DNA from: JAJECS01 sp965219705
GTDB lineage: Bacteria; Chloroflexota; UBA11872
NCBI GenBank assembly: GCA_965219705.1
Contig: OZ244789.1
Coordinates: 186,001-250,000 of the forward strand
Length of the DNA stretch: 64,000 nucleotides
Reading direction: 5' to 3'
Positions within the stretch are counted from its first letter, which is position 1. Every line of letters starts with the position of its first letter. A model generated the notes under the pieces. It did not search any database. It was not told where the DNA came from and was given only the letters and a program-made list of their open reading frames with translations. The translations under genes were made by a program, and so were the position numbers. This document shows, piece after piece, positions 44,052 through 56,434 of the stretch.

Positions 44052-44516
44052 ATGGCGCTGGACGACCTCTACCGCGAAGTGATCATGGATCACTACAAGC
44101 GCCCGCGAAACCGCGGAACGCTGGACGATGCGGATGTCGTGGTCGAGGGGGCCAATCCGCTCTGCGGCGATGAGGTCACCCTCTGGCTGGGCATCGCGGA
44201 CGGGACGGTCCGCGACGTGCGCTTTGCCGGTCACGGCTGCTCGATCAGCCAGGCGTCCGCGTCGATCATGGCGGAAGCGATCGAGGGCCGGCCCGTTGCC
44301 GAGATCGAGGACATTGTGAACGCCCTCCGCGGCATGATGCTGGAGGACGCCGAGCCCGACGAGGCCCTGTTGGGCGATGGCATCGCGCTGGAAGGCGTGC
44401 GCCAGTTCCCGGTACGGATCAAATGCGCGGTCCTGGGCTGGAACACGCTGCGACTGGGGCTCCAGCAATTCGCCGAATCCGGCGGCAAGCCGGTCGAGGC
44501 CAGTCATCGCGAGTAG
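44052..44516 (+). CDS. sufU: SufU zinc sulfur-transfer protein
   Basis: IscU-like SufU partner of SufS, 154 residues. Zn ligands: Cys of NPLCGDEV, the Asp in that loop, Cys of GHGCSISQAS and Cys of IKCAVLGW. The insertion typical of SufU versus IscU (EGRPVAEIEDIVNALRGMM, two adjoining parts) is present. Its ATG begins 1 nt after the sufS stop. Confidence 0.97.
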   Translation: MALDDLYREVIMDHYKRPRNRGTLDDADVVVEGANPLCGDEVTLWLGIADGTVRDVRFAGHGCSISQASASIMAEAIEGRPVAEIEDIVNALRGMMLEDAEPDEALLGDGIALEGVRQFPVRIKCAVLGWNTLRLGLQQFAESGGKPVEASHRE

Positions 44517-44604
44517 CCGGAACCACCTCTCATGGCATGCGAAGGAATGCGACCGTCCGCGTTGCCCCAGGTGATCCGGCGACCCCGCAGGGAGATCTTC
44601 CGAC

Positions 44605-45594
44605 GTGATCGCCCCTGACCGCCCGCCAGCCTCGGCCCTGGCCCGCGTCACGGAGGCCGGCGCCGTGGCCGCGGCGCGCGCCATGGGGCACGGCGACGGC
44701 GAGTTCGCCGACTCGCTGGCCGTGGACGCCATGCGCACCACGCTCGATCAGGTCGGTCTGCGGGGCCGCATCGTCATCGGCGAGGGCGAACGCGACCAGG
44801 CGCCCATGCTCTACATCGGGGAGATGGTCGGGCCGCCGTCGGGTACCGCCTTCGACATCGCGGTCGACCCGCTGGAAGGCACGAACCTGGTGGCCGGCGG
44901 CCTCCCCAACGCCGTCGCTACGATGGCCATCGCGGAACGGGGCGGGCTGCTGAACGCGCCCGACACGTACATGGACAAGCTCATCGTCGGTCCGCCGGCG
45001 GCCGGCCGCGTGAGCCTGGATTATCCGGTGCGGGACAACCTGCAGATCATCGCCCGGGTGCTGCGGCGGCGGATCGCCGATCTGACCGTCGTGGTGCTGG
45101 ATCGGCCGCGACACGCGACGCTTATCGAAGAAATCCGCACTGCCGGCGCGCGGATCAAGCTCATCAGCGACGGCGACCTCACCGCTGCCGTGTCGGTGGC
45201 CGTGGCCGGAACCGCCGACCATGCGGTGATGGGCATTGGCGGCGCCCCGGAGGGCGTGCTGGCCGCCGCGGCCCTGCGCTGCCTGGGCGGCGAGATTCAG
45301 GCCCGGTTCAAGCCGCGCGACGAGGCCGACCGCGAGCGGCTGGCGGGAATGGGAGTGGCCGACGCCGAGGAACGAATCTTCCGCACCGAGGACCTGGCCA
45401 GCGGCAACCAGCTCGCGGTGGCGATCACCGGCGTGACCGACGGGGACCTGCTGCGCGGCGTACGCTTCTTCGGCGGCGGCGCGCGCACGCATTCGCTCGT
45501 GATGGATCTGCCGTCGTCGGTCATTCGCTTCGTGGACAGCATCCAGATTCTCGACCGCGCGAATCTCGGCCCGGTGCGTCTGGGGCCGACGTAG
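44605..45594 (+). CDS. glpX: Class II fructose-1,6-bisphosphatase (GlpX)
   Basis: Gluconeogenic fructose-1,6-bisphosphatase of the GlpX family, 329 residues; in some autotrophs it also acts on sedoheptulose bisphosphate. The metal-binding signatures are GRIVIGEGERDQAPML, DIAVDPLEGTNL and ISDGDLTAA, and HAVMGIGGAPEGV is the substrate loop. GTG start, 88 nt after sufU, same strand, so read-through from the suf operon is possible. Confidence 0.96.
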   Translation: MIAPDRPPASALARVTEAGAVAAARAMGHGDGEFADSLAVDAMRTTLDQVGLRGRIVIGEGERDQAPMLYIGEMVGPPSGTAFDIAVDPLEGTNLVAGGLPNAVATMAIAERGGLLNAPDTYMDKLIVGPPAAGRVSLDYPVRDNLQIIARVLRRRIADLTVVVLDRPRHATLIEEIRTAGARIKLISDGDLTAAVSVAVAGTADHAVMGIGGAPEGVLAAAALRCLGGEIQARFKPRDEADRERLAGMGVADAEERIFRTEDLASGNQLAVAITGVTDGDLLRGVRFFGGGARTHSLVMDLPSSVIRFVDSIQILDRANLGPVRLGPT

Positions 45595-45640
45595 ATGCCG
45601 CGCCGCAGTGACAGCGCGCGGCAATTCGGAGGATTCGTAG

Positions 45641-47413
45641 TTGTCTGAAACGCTCAGGGACGGATTCACGGACCGCTGGCTCCAGGCGCCGGCGACGTAT
45701 CGCTGCGACCTGGACCGCTGCCAGCCCTCGGATGCGATTGGGACCAACGCCGTGCGGGGCCGCTGGCGGACGGTCTCCTATACCGCCGGCGATCTCGCCG
45801 GGGCGATGCTGATGGCCGGTCCGGAAACCGACGCGCCGCCGATCAGCTATCCGCTCAACGCGCGTGGCTGGCACGCCATTTCAATCGGTTCGTACACGTT
45901 TCCGGACGCCACCATCCGGCTGGCGGTGCGCCTGAGCGGCGACTCGGCATTCTCCATTCTCCAGGTGCCGGAGCTGGAGGCCGGCTGGACCACGCACGCC
46001 GCCGACAGCGAGCGGTTCACGGAGCTGTTCTGGACGGTCGCTGACCTGACGGATCGGCAGCTCGAGTTTCGCCAGATCAGCTGGCGCGTCACGCCGGGCG
46101 ACGCGCCAGGAGCAGTGCAGGGCTCGGATGCGACCATCGCTTATGTAAAGCTGGTGCCGCTCGACGCCGACGAGGTGCGCGCCCTCCAACTGGACCGCGA
46201 CGCTCCCGACAGGCGGCGGCTCTTTGCCCACAACGACGCACACGGGCCGCACTGGTCGTATCGGCTCACCGAAGCCGACGAGATCCGCCGCGAGATCGAG
46301 CCCTACCGCGACTCGGACTTTGGCCGGATCTACTGGGAAGCCGCCGCCGGCGACCGCACCAACTATCTGAGCGCCATCGGCAAGCCGGCGACGTGCGACA
46401 CGGCGCAGGACTTCGGGCGCCAGGGCGACCGATTCGTGGCCGAAAGCTGGCGCATCTTCCGCGACAAAGGCATCGATCCGCTGCGCATCGCGGTGGACCA
46501 CGCGCACGACGTGGGCCTGGAGCTGCACGCCAGCTACCGGGTCGCCGGGTTTCACGAGCCGCCGCCACTGCCCGATCTGCACGATGCCTCGTACTTCGCC
46601 GCCCATCCCGACCAGCGCGGCGTCGACCGGCAAGGCCGTCCGACGCCGCGCATTTCATACAGCCATCCCGGAGCGCGCCAGTACGTGCTGAGCCTGTTTC
46701 GGGAGATCGCTGCCTACGGCGTCGATGGGGTGTGCATGTTCTTCAACCGGCGCATGCCCGTGCTGGAGTACGAGCCGCCGCTGGTGGATGGCTTCCTGGA
46801 ACGCTACGGACAGGACCCTCGCGCCCTTGATCCACGCGATCCCCGCTGGCTGGCCTTTCGCGCCGAAACGCTCACGCAGTTCATGCGCGAGCTGCGCGCC
46901 ACGCTCGACGAGGAGGCCGCCCGCCTGGGTCGAACGACCCGAATCGCCGTGTCGGCCATCGTGACCGGCTTCGCCGAGGAGAATCTCTTCTACGGCATCG
47001 ACGCGCCGACCTGGGTGCGTGAGGGGCTTGTGGACACGCTGATTCCCTACTCGTCGCGCCCGGCGTGGGGCAGCGTGCAGCAATCGTGGACCGATCCGTC
47101 CGACATCGAGCCCTGGGTGAGCCTGACATCCGGCACGGGAACGCGGCTGGCGCCGAACGTGATGCCCCGGGGGTTGGCCTCGGCCGACTACCGACGCCGC
47201 GCCGGCAGGCTGTACGACGCCGGCGTCGAGCATCTCTACTTCTGGGATACGAGCCCGTACAAGCCAGGGTCCTGGGAGGGGCTGCGCCGCCTGGGGCACG
47301 TGGACGAGATTGGGGCGTGGCGCGCGGCCGGCGAGCCGGACCTGACGCCAGCCACCATCCCGATCCGCGACCTTGACGGCTGGAGCTTCGAAACCTACGG
47401 CACGGGAGAGTAG
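45641..47413 (+). CDS. GHL10-like (family 10-related) hydrolase, putative
   Basis: 590 residues. An N-terminal jelly-roll-type beta domain covers about 1-165, and a TIM-barrel-like region follows (VDHAHDVGLELHASYRV, YGVDGVCMFFNR with Asp, VSAIVTGFAEENLFYG, DTLIPYSSRP, HLYFWDTSP). This resembles the GHL10/DUF187 group of putative glycosyl hydrolases, but the catalytic acids cannot be assigned safely. No signal peptide. The TTG at 45641 is the start because GGAGG lies 8 nt upstream and the N-terminal SETLRDGF is plausible; no earlier ATG exists in frame. Substrate unknown. Confidence 0.75.
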   Translation: MSETLRDGFTDRWLQAPATYRCDLDRCQPSDAIGTNAVRGRWRTVSYTAGDLAGAMLMAGPETDAPPISYPLNARGWHAISIGSYTFPDATIRLAVRLSGDSAFSILQVPELEAGWTTHAADSERFTELFWTVADLTDRQLEFRQISWRVTPGDAPGAVQGSDATIAYVKLVPLDADEVRALQLDRDAPDRRRLFAHNDAHGPHWSYRLTEADEIRREIEPYRDSDFGRIYWEAAAGDRTNYLSAIGKPATCDTAQDFGRQGDRFVAESWRIFRDKGIDPLRIAVDHAHDVGLELHASYRVAGFHEPPPLPDLHDASYFAAHPDQRGVDRQGRPTPRISYSHPGARQYVLSLFREIAAYGVDGVCMFFNRRMPVLEYEPPLVDGFLERYGQDPRALDPRDPRWLAFRAETLTQFMRELRATLDEEAARLGRTTRIAVSAIVTGFAEENLFYGIDAPTWVREGLVDTLIPYSSRPAWGSVQQSWTDPSDIEPWVSLTSGTGTRLAPNVMPRGLASADYRRRAGRLYDAGVEHLYFWDTSPYKPGSWEGLRRLGHVDEIGAWRAAGEPDLTPATIPIRDLDGWSFETYGTGE

Positions 47414-47430
47414 GCGCGACGCGTGAGCGC

Positions 47431-47781
47431 CTACAGCACCTCGGTCCACGGATCGAGCGCCGGGTACACGAACACCACGTGCAAGGTCTCGTCGGCGCCG
47501 GTGCGAAAACCATGCGGCGTCCACGCCGGCGCCAGGAGGAAGTCGCCGGCCGCTACTGGGTGCTCCTGATCATCAATCAGCAGCGTGCCGGCGCCGTCGA
47601 CCACGTAGAAGCCTTCCTCCACGCGGTGACGGTGCAGCGGCAAGTCGCTGGATGGGTGCAGAACGAATGCGCCGGCGGTGAGCGCCCCGGACCCGGCTTC
47701 GGCGTTGAGCGCCTCGCGGGCGTCGAGCCCGGGCATTTCTGTTGGCGCGAGTGGCTTGGACGCCAGGCGTACGATGGTCAT
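47431..47781 (-). CDS. Small cupin protein
   Basis: 116 residues, single-domain cupin. Metal-binding motif 1 is PLHRHRVEEGFYVVDG (HxHxxxE-like spacing), and motif 2 is APAWTPHGFRT with the second His. GGAGG 5 nt before the ATG at 47781. Function unknown (sugar isomerase or oxygen-binding sensor are typical of this family). Converges with the GHL10-like gene, 17 nt apart. Confidence 0.85.
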   Translation of the reverse strand: MTIVRLASKPLAPTEMPGLDAREALNAEAGSGALTAGAFVLHPSSDLPLHRHRVEEGFYVVDGAGTLLIDDQEHPVAAGDFLLAPAWTPHGFRTGADETLHVVFVYPALDPWTEVL

Positions 47782-47962
47782 GAGTGCCTCCATGGAGCGC
47801 TGCCGGGATACCATAGCCGGATCGCCGGATACCCTCTGCTAGACTCCCGGCGGCTGCCGCGGAACGCTGGCCGCCTGGCGCACGGCGCCAACGTGTGAGA
47901 CACAACTGCTGAACATCCGCACGTCCTCCCTTCGAGAACGATCGCTCTACCTCGGCAGCGAC

Positions 47963-49327
47963 GTGCCTAGCGTCCGACCAGACGCGAGCACCGACGGGCC
48001 GCTTGTCCCCTGGCGCGTCTCGCCGGAGCCATTCCCGCTGCGAGCGGATACCGTGGCGACGCTGCGCGTGTTGGGCCGTGATTTGCTGGCGTTCTATCAG
48101 GCTGCCAACCGCCTGTATCTCAGCGCCGCGCGCGGGCGCCAGCCACCCTGGGTGCTGCGCTTGCTCGACCAAGGGAAGCCCGAGCGCGTCCGCGAGCTTG
48201 GCCAGCTCCGCCGGATGCGGTCACTGCTGCCGCGCATCATCAGGCCCGACCTCATGGCCGGTGACGACGGCACGCTCCGCGCGACGGAGCTCGACTCGGT
48301 GCCCGGCGGATTCGGCACGCTGGCGGCACTGACGCGGCGCTACGCCGAGCTGGGCTTCGATCCGGTCGGCGGCCCCGAGGGGATTCCGCAGGCGCTGGCG
48401 GACATGTTCCGCGAGGTGGCCGAGCGCGACGCGCCGACGGTGGCCATCGTGGTGGCCGATGAGTCCGAGGACTACCGCGCCGAGATGATCTCGATTGCAC
48501 GCGACCTGCAGGCGTTGGGGCTCGACGCGCATGCCGTGCATCCGCGAGACCTCTCCCTGCAGGGCAACGCGCTGTGCTTCGGCGACGACGCCCAGCGCGT
48601 GGACGTCGTGTACCGCTTCTTGGAACTGCACGACCTGCCAAACATCCCGAAGCTCGATCTGATCGTGTACGCCATGAAGCAGCGGCTCGCCGCGGTCACG
48701 CCGCCATTCAAGGCGTATCTGGAAGAGAAGCTGCTGCTGGCGCTCTTCCGGCATGCAGCCCTGGAAGATTTCTGGCGGGGTGAGCTGGGCAAGGAGGTGA
48801 TGACCCGGCTGCGCACCGCCCTGGCGCCGACCTGGGTGCTCGACCCGACGCCGCTGCCTCCGTTTGCGGCGATCGATCCGGCGCTGGTGACCGCCGGTCG
48901 CCACGTGCGGACGTGGGACGAGCTGCCGGGCCTGAGCCAACGGCAGCGGCGGCTGGTGATCAAGCCGTCGGGGTTCTCCGAGCTCGCCTGGGGCGCGCGG
49001 GGGGTCACCGTGGGACATGACGTGTCCGCCGACGCCTGGGGGCAAGCCGTGCAGCAGGCGCTCGAGAGTTTCCCCAGCTGCCCCTATGTCATCCAGCCCT
49101 ACCACGAAAGCCGTCGCGTGCAGGTGCCGTACTTCGACTTCGAGGCGGACGAGCTGCGCCAGATGGATGGGCGCACGCGCATCTCGCCCTTCTACATCGT
49201 CGCGAACGACGACGTGACGCTGGCGGGAGTGCTGGTGACCGTCGTGCCGTCTGCGAACAAGGTCATCCACGGCACGCCGGAGTCGGTGCTGGCGCCGGCG
49301 GTGGTGTCCGAGGACGCGGTTATCTGA
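47963..49327 (+). CDS. ATP-grasp-like protein of unknown function
   Basis: 454 residues. Segments RPDLMAGDDGTLRATELDS and a later RLVIKPSGFSELAWGARGV and YVIQPYHESRRV resemble the pre-ATP and B-loop regions of ATP-grasp enzymes such as glutathionylspermidine synthase and circularly permuted ATP-grasp proteins. I could not identify the metal residues with confidence. The first conventional start is the GTG at 47963, but the frame is open upstream (SLRERSLYLGSDV) as far as CTG codons at 47906 and 47909, so the real start may be non-AUG. Confidence 0.6.
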   Translation: MPSVRPDASTDGPLVPWRVSPEPFPLRADTVATLRVLGRDLLAFYQAANRLYLSAARGRQPPWVLRLLDQGKPERVRELGQLRRMRSLLPRIIRPDLMAGDDGTLRATELDSVPGGFGTLAALTRRYAELGFDPVGGPEGIPQALADMFREVAERDAPTVAIVVADESEDYRAEMISIARDLQALGLDAHAVHPRDLSLQGNALCFGDDAQRVDVVYRFLELHDLPNIPKLDLIVYAMKQRLAAVTPPFKAYLEEKLLLALFRHAALEDFWRGELGKEVMTRLRTALAPTWVLDPTPLPPFAAIDPALVTAGRHVRTWDELPGLSQRQRRLVIKPSGFSELAWGARGVTVGHDVSADAWGQAVQQALESFPSCPYVIQPYHESRRVQVPYFDFEADELRQMDGRTRISPFYIVANDDVTLAGVLVTVVPSANKVIHGTPESVLAPAVVSEDAVI

Positions 49328-49689
49328 CCGCGGTCGTCCCCTAACTACCTGCGTCATGCCGGCCTTGAGCCGGCATCCAGGCCCGGGTGGCTGGAGTCTC
49401 ATCCCCGCCCCCGGGGACGAGAGCGATGTGCCTGCCGGCGGGCGGGATTGTGGGAGGCGTTCTCCTTTGGGTGGCCCCTCACCCCAACCCTCTCCCTCGG
49501 TGGGGAGAGGGAGCCGGGCCACGGTGGGCAGAGCAGGCCTATCCGTTCGGCTGAGTGCGCCCCTACATCCGCCCCTGTCCGCTCGCGCCGCCCGGACCGG
49601 GCGCCCGCAAGGGGCGCCCCTACACCGACTCCCTGATGCCGCCGGCTCAGGCGCCGGATGAAGGCGCGGTCTGTTGCCGTGATCTTGGG
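49328..49689. repeat. Gene-free gap of palindromic repeats
   Basis: ATGCCGGC-CTTGA-GCCGGCAT is at 49356-49376, the C/T-rich palindrome at 49475-49511 (inverse of 10151-10187), and GGGCGCCC-GCAA-GGGGCGCCCCTAC near 49600-49625. No gene. Confidence 0.75.
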
Positions 49690-50370
49690 CTAGCGACCCG
49701 AATCGCCGGTTTGGTGCCGGGCGATGGCGTCGTCGACGAGCCGTCCGGCGGCCTCCGCGCCCTCGCTTCGCAGCACGCCGTAAAGCCCCGCTGCGCGCAG
49801 TTCGCGCCAGAGCCGCTCGCGCGACCCAAAGCCCGACACGGAGCCGCGCACGCGTTCGCGCCAGCGCACGTAGTGATCGAGGTGCTCCTCGATTTCCGAC
49901 CCCAGCACGCTGTCGAGGTGCTCGCGCAGCGCCGCCGTGAACGCCGGACTGCGGCCGCCGGTGCTTACGGCCACGGCCACGGGACCCCGGCGTACATAGC
50001 CGACGGCGAAGACGTCGCAAGCATCGGGATCGTCCACGACATTGACGATCGCCCCGCGGCTGCGCGCGTCCTCGGCAATGGCACGATCGCGAGCGCGCTC
50101 GCCGGAGGCGATGATCACCAGCGCATGCCCGTCAAGGTGGGATTGATCGTACGGCTCGCGCCGGAGCTTGGCGTGTCCGTCATCAACCAGAGCTTGAATG
50201 CCGGGATCGACATCGTCTCCCGGTTCGACCAGGACCGTCGGATGGACGCCGAAATCGGCGAGGTACGCAGCCTTGTCGGCAGCCGCCGCCCCGCTCCCGA
50301 CGATCAGCGCCGTCCGCCCCCGCATGTTGAGCGCCACCGGCACGTAGGCGGGTTCGCTCACCGCAACCAT
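49690..50370 (-). CDS. Precorrin-2 dehydrogenase / siroheme synthase N-terminal type
   Basis: Siroheme-synthase-like NAD-binding protein, about 226 residues (Met8p/CysG-N). It oxidises precorrin-2 to sirohydrochlorin and may insert iron. Rossmann start ALIVGSGAAAADKAAYL, then DACDVFAVGYVRRGPVAVAVSTGGRSPAFTAALREH (read as VAVSTGGRSPAF, the family's signature). The C-terminal uroporphyrinogen methyltransferase domain of full CysG is absent. The start at 50370 is chosen because an upstream in-frame extension is made of a repeat element (50386-50480). No cob or nir genes nearby. Confidence 0.87.
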   Translation of the reverse strand: MVAVSEPAYVPVALNMRGRTALIVGSGAAAADKAAYLADFGVHPTVLVEPGDDVDPGIQALVDDGHAKLRREPYDQSHLDGHALVIIASGERARDRAIAEDARSRGAIVNVVDDPDACDVFAVGYVRRGPVAVAVSTGGRSPAFTAALREHLDSVLGSEIEEHLDHYVRWRERVRGSVSGFGSRERLWRELRAAGLYGVLRSEGAEAAGRLVDDAIARHQTGDSGR

Positions 50371-50385
50371 CCGCCACGGAGACCC

Positions 50386-50480
50386 TTGCATAACTCGGTG
50401 AGGCGCGGGATGTCCGGGGAAAACCCCGCGCGGTTCCAGGCTGGATGGGGCCTGGCTTCCCGCGTTCGCGGGAATGACGG
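50386..50480. repeat. 95-bp palindromic element abutting the siroheme gene start
   Basis: Aligns without gaps over 95 positions with the copy at 60803-60897; ends in the hairpin TTCCCGCGTTCGCGGGAA (50457-50474) and ATGACGG. It lies directly upstream of the siroheme-type dehydrogenase, in its presumed promoter. Confidence 0.8.
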
Positions 50481-50594
50481 AGGAGGCGGGAATGACGGAT
50501 GGTTGCGCAAGGCTCTCCCACGGACGACCGCCGAGGACGCCGCGTCCACCATGCGTTGATCGTTCGGTTCCGGGGGCCTTGCTACCGTCACCCG

Positions 50595-51803
50595 ATGCCC
50601 GCCAGTGAGCGCGTCGCGCCGAAGCCCGCAAGTCTACGCACTCGAAGGTTCACGACACTCGCGGCCGTCGCGGCGCTGGGGGTGGCGGGTTGGCTGCCCA
50701 CGTCGTACTTCATGTCGCTGCTGGTGCGCGAACAACTTGGCGGCGGCATCGCGGGCGCCGCGCTTGTTATCGCCACGATGCATCTGTCGCGCACGATCGG
50801 CGCCGCGATCACCGGGCGCTGGGTCACGCGGCTCGAGAGCCGCGGCGTGTATGCGCTGGGCCTTGCCGGCATGACGACCCTGATGGTGATACTGGTCCTG
50901 GCGCCCGATGTGGCGTGGGTAGTCGCCGCCGCCCCGCTCGCGGGCCTGTCCATGGCCTACTTCTGGGCGGGGCTGCAAACGTACGTCATCGAGATCGCGC
51001 CGGCGTCGCGGCGCGGGGCCGCCGTTGGAGTGATTGGGTTCGTCGTGGTCCTGGTACCCGGCGTGGCCGGCGTGGCGCAGGGCTTCGTGGCCGAGGCCTA
51101 CGGCTTCCGCGTGTTCGCCATCGTGGCGGGAACGGCGCTCACGGCAGCGCTGCTGCTCACGCTCGGGGCCCTGCCGCGACCGACGTCGGTGCGGATGCGT
51201 CAACCCGCACCGAGCATCAGCTTTGCTCGCCTGGTGCGATTCCCGGCCGTTGCCGCCGTCCTGGCCGTTCGGGCAGCGTCCACGCTTAGCTATGCGGCCG
51301 TCGTGCTGCTGGCCGGGCCGCGGCTGGTGGACGTGGGCGGCGACCTGCGGGCCGTCGGCGCCATGACGCTTGTCGCGGCAGTCGGCGGCGCCGCGGGGCA
51401 ACTGGTGATCGGACGGCTCTCCGACAGGTTCGGCCGGCGAGCCGTGTTGGTCGGCACAATAGTGCTGGCGGCGCCGGCCACGGCCGCGTTTGGATTCGTG
51501 GACAACGTGCCCGGGCTGCTGGTGGTCGCCACCGTCTGGGCCGTGGCGATGTGGGGCATCAACACCATGGCGGTGAGCCTCTGCGGCGACGTGGCGCCGT
51601 CAGGGGCGCTCAGTCGCGTGATGGTGCTGGACGGCACCGCGTTTTCGGCGGGGGCGGTCATTGGGGCGGCGGTGGTCATGGCGACCGCGGTAGCGGCCCC
51701 GGTCGCGGCGTTCTACGTCACTGCGGCAGTCTTGCTGTTGGGCCTGGCGGCACTGCCGCTGGCCGCGCCGGTTCACAGGGTCACGGCCGCCGAGCATCGC
51801 TAG
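50595..51803 (+). CDS. MFS transporter
   Basis: 12-helix permease, about 402 residues. The A-motif in the second half is GRLSDRFGRRAVLVG; the first is GRWVTRLESRGVYALG. Start at 50595; the frame runs further upstream through the repeat but without an in-frame start with Shine-Dalgarno. Not clearly related to the MFS gene at 35972-37213. Substrate unknown. Confidence 0.87.
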   Translation: MPASERVAPKPASLRTRRFTTLAAVAALGVAGWLPTSYFMSLLVREQLGGGIAGAALVIATMHLSRTIGAAITGRWVTRLESRGVYALGLAGMTTLMVILVLAPDVAWVVAAAPLAGLSMAYFWAGLQTYVIEIAPASRRGAAVGVIGFVVVLVPGVAGVAQGFVAEAYGFRVFAIVAGTALTAALLLTLGALPRPTSVRMRQPAPSISFARLVRFPAVAAVLAVRAASTLSYAAVVLLAGPRLVDVGGDLRAVGAMTLVAAVGGAAGQLVIGRLSDRFGRRAVLVGTIVLAAPATAAFGFVDNVPGLLVVATVWAVAMWGINTMAVSLCGDVAPSGALSRVMVLDGTAFSAGAVIGAAVVMATAVAAPVAAFYVTAAVLLLGLAALPLAAPVHRVTAAEHR

Positions 51804-52116
51804 GCAGACGTATGTCGAGACTTCGCCGGAGTCGACTTTCCGCCAGACCGGGCCTCGGTCTTTCCGACCGCCACTCAGTCATCCCGAGCGCACGCGAGGA
51901 ATCTGCGGCCGTCGCGGGATCCTCTCCGCTGTATTCCCGTCATGCCGGCCTTGAGCCGGCATCCATGTCGAGCCACCGGTGCTTCATCCGGTCGCCCGAG
52001 GTCGAGCGTCTTAGATTTCTCGCTCCGCTCGAAACGACATGTAGGGGCTGGGGAGTGACGCCAGAGGGCCGCGAATTGACATTCCAGCGGCACGGTCTGC
52101 GGCGATCGGAACAAGC
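51804..52116. repeat. Gene-free gap with two repeat copies
   Basis: CATGCCGGCCTTGAGCCGGC palindrome at 51941-51962 and two relatives of the AGATTCCTCGC...GGAATGAC family (51876-51905 and 52012-52040). No gene; convergent 3' ends of an MFS and an SDR gene. Confidence 0.7.
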
Positions 52117-52947
52117 CTAGTAGGGCGGGCGCGTCTCCGGGTGGCGGCGCATGAATTGCGCTTGCTGGATGCCTATGTTCTCCTGCAGCTGGATGGAGAG
52201 CCCGCCGTCGACGACCAGCGCGTGGCCAGTGACGAACGAGGCGTCCTCGGAGCACAGAAAGGCCACGGCCGAGGCGATCTCGTCCGGCCGCCCGGCGCGG
52301 CGAAGGGGGTATTGATCGGCAACCAGCTCGAGCCCTCCCGGATTGTCGTCCCACATCACGCGCTGAATGTTCTCGGTGACCATGTGCCCGGGACAGATGC
52401 TGTTGACGCGGATGTTGTCCGGACCGAACTGGATGGCCATCTGCTTGGTTACGCCGATCGCGGCGGACTTGCCGGCTTCGTAGACGAGATAGTCCTTGGC
52501 CATCAGCAGGCCGTGGACGGACGCGATGTTCACGATGTAGCCGCCGCCAACCCGGCGCATTTCGGGCACGGCGTACTTGGCGCCCAAGAACAGGGCTTTG
52601 ACCAGGAGCGCCATGCCGAAGTCCCACTGCTCCTCGGTGACTTCCTCGGCGCCGCCGGGCAGCGCCTCCATGGCGGGGAAGGCGTTGTTGACCAGGATGT
52701 CCAGGCGGCCCCAGCGGTCGACGGCGTGCTGAACCATCTCTCGAATGTCGTCGTGCCGGGACACGTCGGAACGAATCGCGGCGGCCGTGCCGCCGGCCGC
52801 CGCGATTTGCGCAACGTTCGACGCCGACAGCTCCTCGTTAATGTCCGCAATGAGCACCCGCGCGCCATCCGCGGCCAGCCGGCGGGCAATGGCGCCGCCA
52901 AGGCCGGTGGCGCCGCCGGTGACAATCGCGACACGGGATTCAGTCAT
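52117..52947 (-). CDS. Short-chain dehydrogenase/reductase
   Basis: NAD(P)-dependent oxidoreductase, about 276 residues. Cofactor loop TGGATGLGGAIA, NNA motif, catalytic Ser in IVNIASVHG and the YxxxK in VYEAGKSA. A C-terminal extension of about 20 residues (QLQENIGIQQ onward). The start at 52947 has GGAGG 7 nt upstream, better than the ATG at 52953. It begins 10 nt after the end of uvrA on the same strand, so may be cotranscribed. Substrate unknown. Confidence 0.92.
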   Translation of the reverse strand: MTESRVAIVTGGATGLGGAIARRLAADGARVLIADINEELSASNVAQIAAAGGTAAAIRSDVSRHDDIREMVQHAVDRWGRLDILVNNAFPAMEALPGGAEEVTEEQWDFGMALLVKALFLGAKYAVPEMRRVGGGYIVNIASVHGLLMAKDYLVYEAGKSAAIGVTKQMAIQFGPDNIRVNSICPGHMVTENIQRVMWDDNPGGLELVADQYPLRRAGRPDEIASAVAFLCSEDASFVTGHALVVDGGLSIQLQENIGIQQAQFMRRHPETRPPY

Positions 52948-52957
52948 GGTCATCCTC

Positions 52958-55852
<2,895 letters not shown>

Positions 55853-55924
55853 AACCACCTAGCTTAAGCGATTCCGTGTTCGCCCGCCGTACGGTGCCGG
55901 TGGGGGCTTGTGTCATGCCCGCGG

Positions 55925-56434
55925 GCCCGTCCCACGCTGCGCGCAGCGTGGGCCACCGGACACGCAGCCCGGGCCACCGGGCACGCAGCGCGGGCCACCG
56001 GGTGGCGTCCTGAACCCTCGCGCGCCCTGCTCGTTCTTCCGAACGAATGTGAGGACTCTAGAGCGCTCAACCTCGCGGCCGGGGTGGGGCATCTGAGACT
56101 CCTCGCTGCGCTCGGAGTGACAGAGAGGTGCTCGGAGTGACAGAGAGGGCGGTTCGGGCGTAGGCGGTGGGGTGGATTCCCACGCTGCGCGCAGCGCGGG
56201 CCACCGGACACGCAGCCCGGGCCGCCGGGTGGGCGTCCTGAACCCTCGCGCGCCCTGCTTATTATTCCGAACGAACGTGAGGAATCTAGAGCGCTCAACC
56301 TCGCGGCCAGGGTGGGGCATCTGAGACTCCTCGCTGCACTCGGAGTGACAGATTGGGCGGTTCAGGCGGCGGTGGGGTGGATTCCCACGCTGCACGCACC
56401 GCGGGCCGCCGGACACACAGCGCGGGCCACCGGG
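55925..56434. repeat. Tandem array of composite ~205-248-bp repeat units
   Basis: Hairpins with the GGCCACCGG tail at 55931-55959, 56179-56207 and 56384-56412 give unit spacings of 248 and 205 bp. Between them the units share CCCTCGCGCGCCCTGC, the CCGAACGAAxGTGAGGA-CTAGAGCG motif, a CTCAACCTCGCGGCC block and the GAGACTCCTCGCTGC...CGGAGTGACAG motif. The extra 43 bp in the first unit is accounted for by one additional partial tail copy (55982-56001) and one duplicated CTCGGAGTGACAGAG block. The third unit stops at the DUF402 stop codon. Confidence 0.88.

Noticed and set aside
55925..56434. Tandem repeats considered as a CRISPR array
   Set aside because: Units are over 200 bp with palindromes and no regular short repeat-spacer structure, and no cas genes are near.
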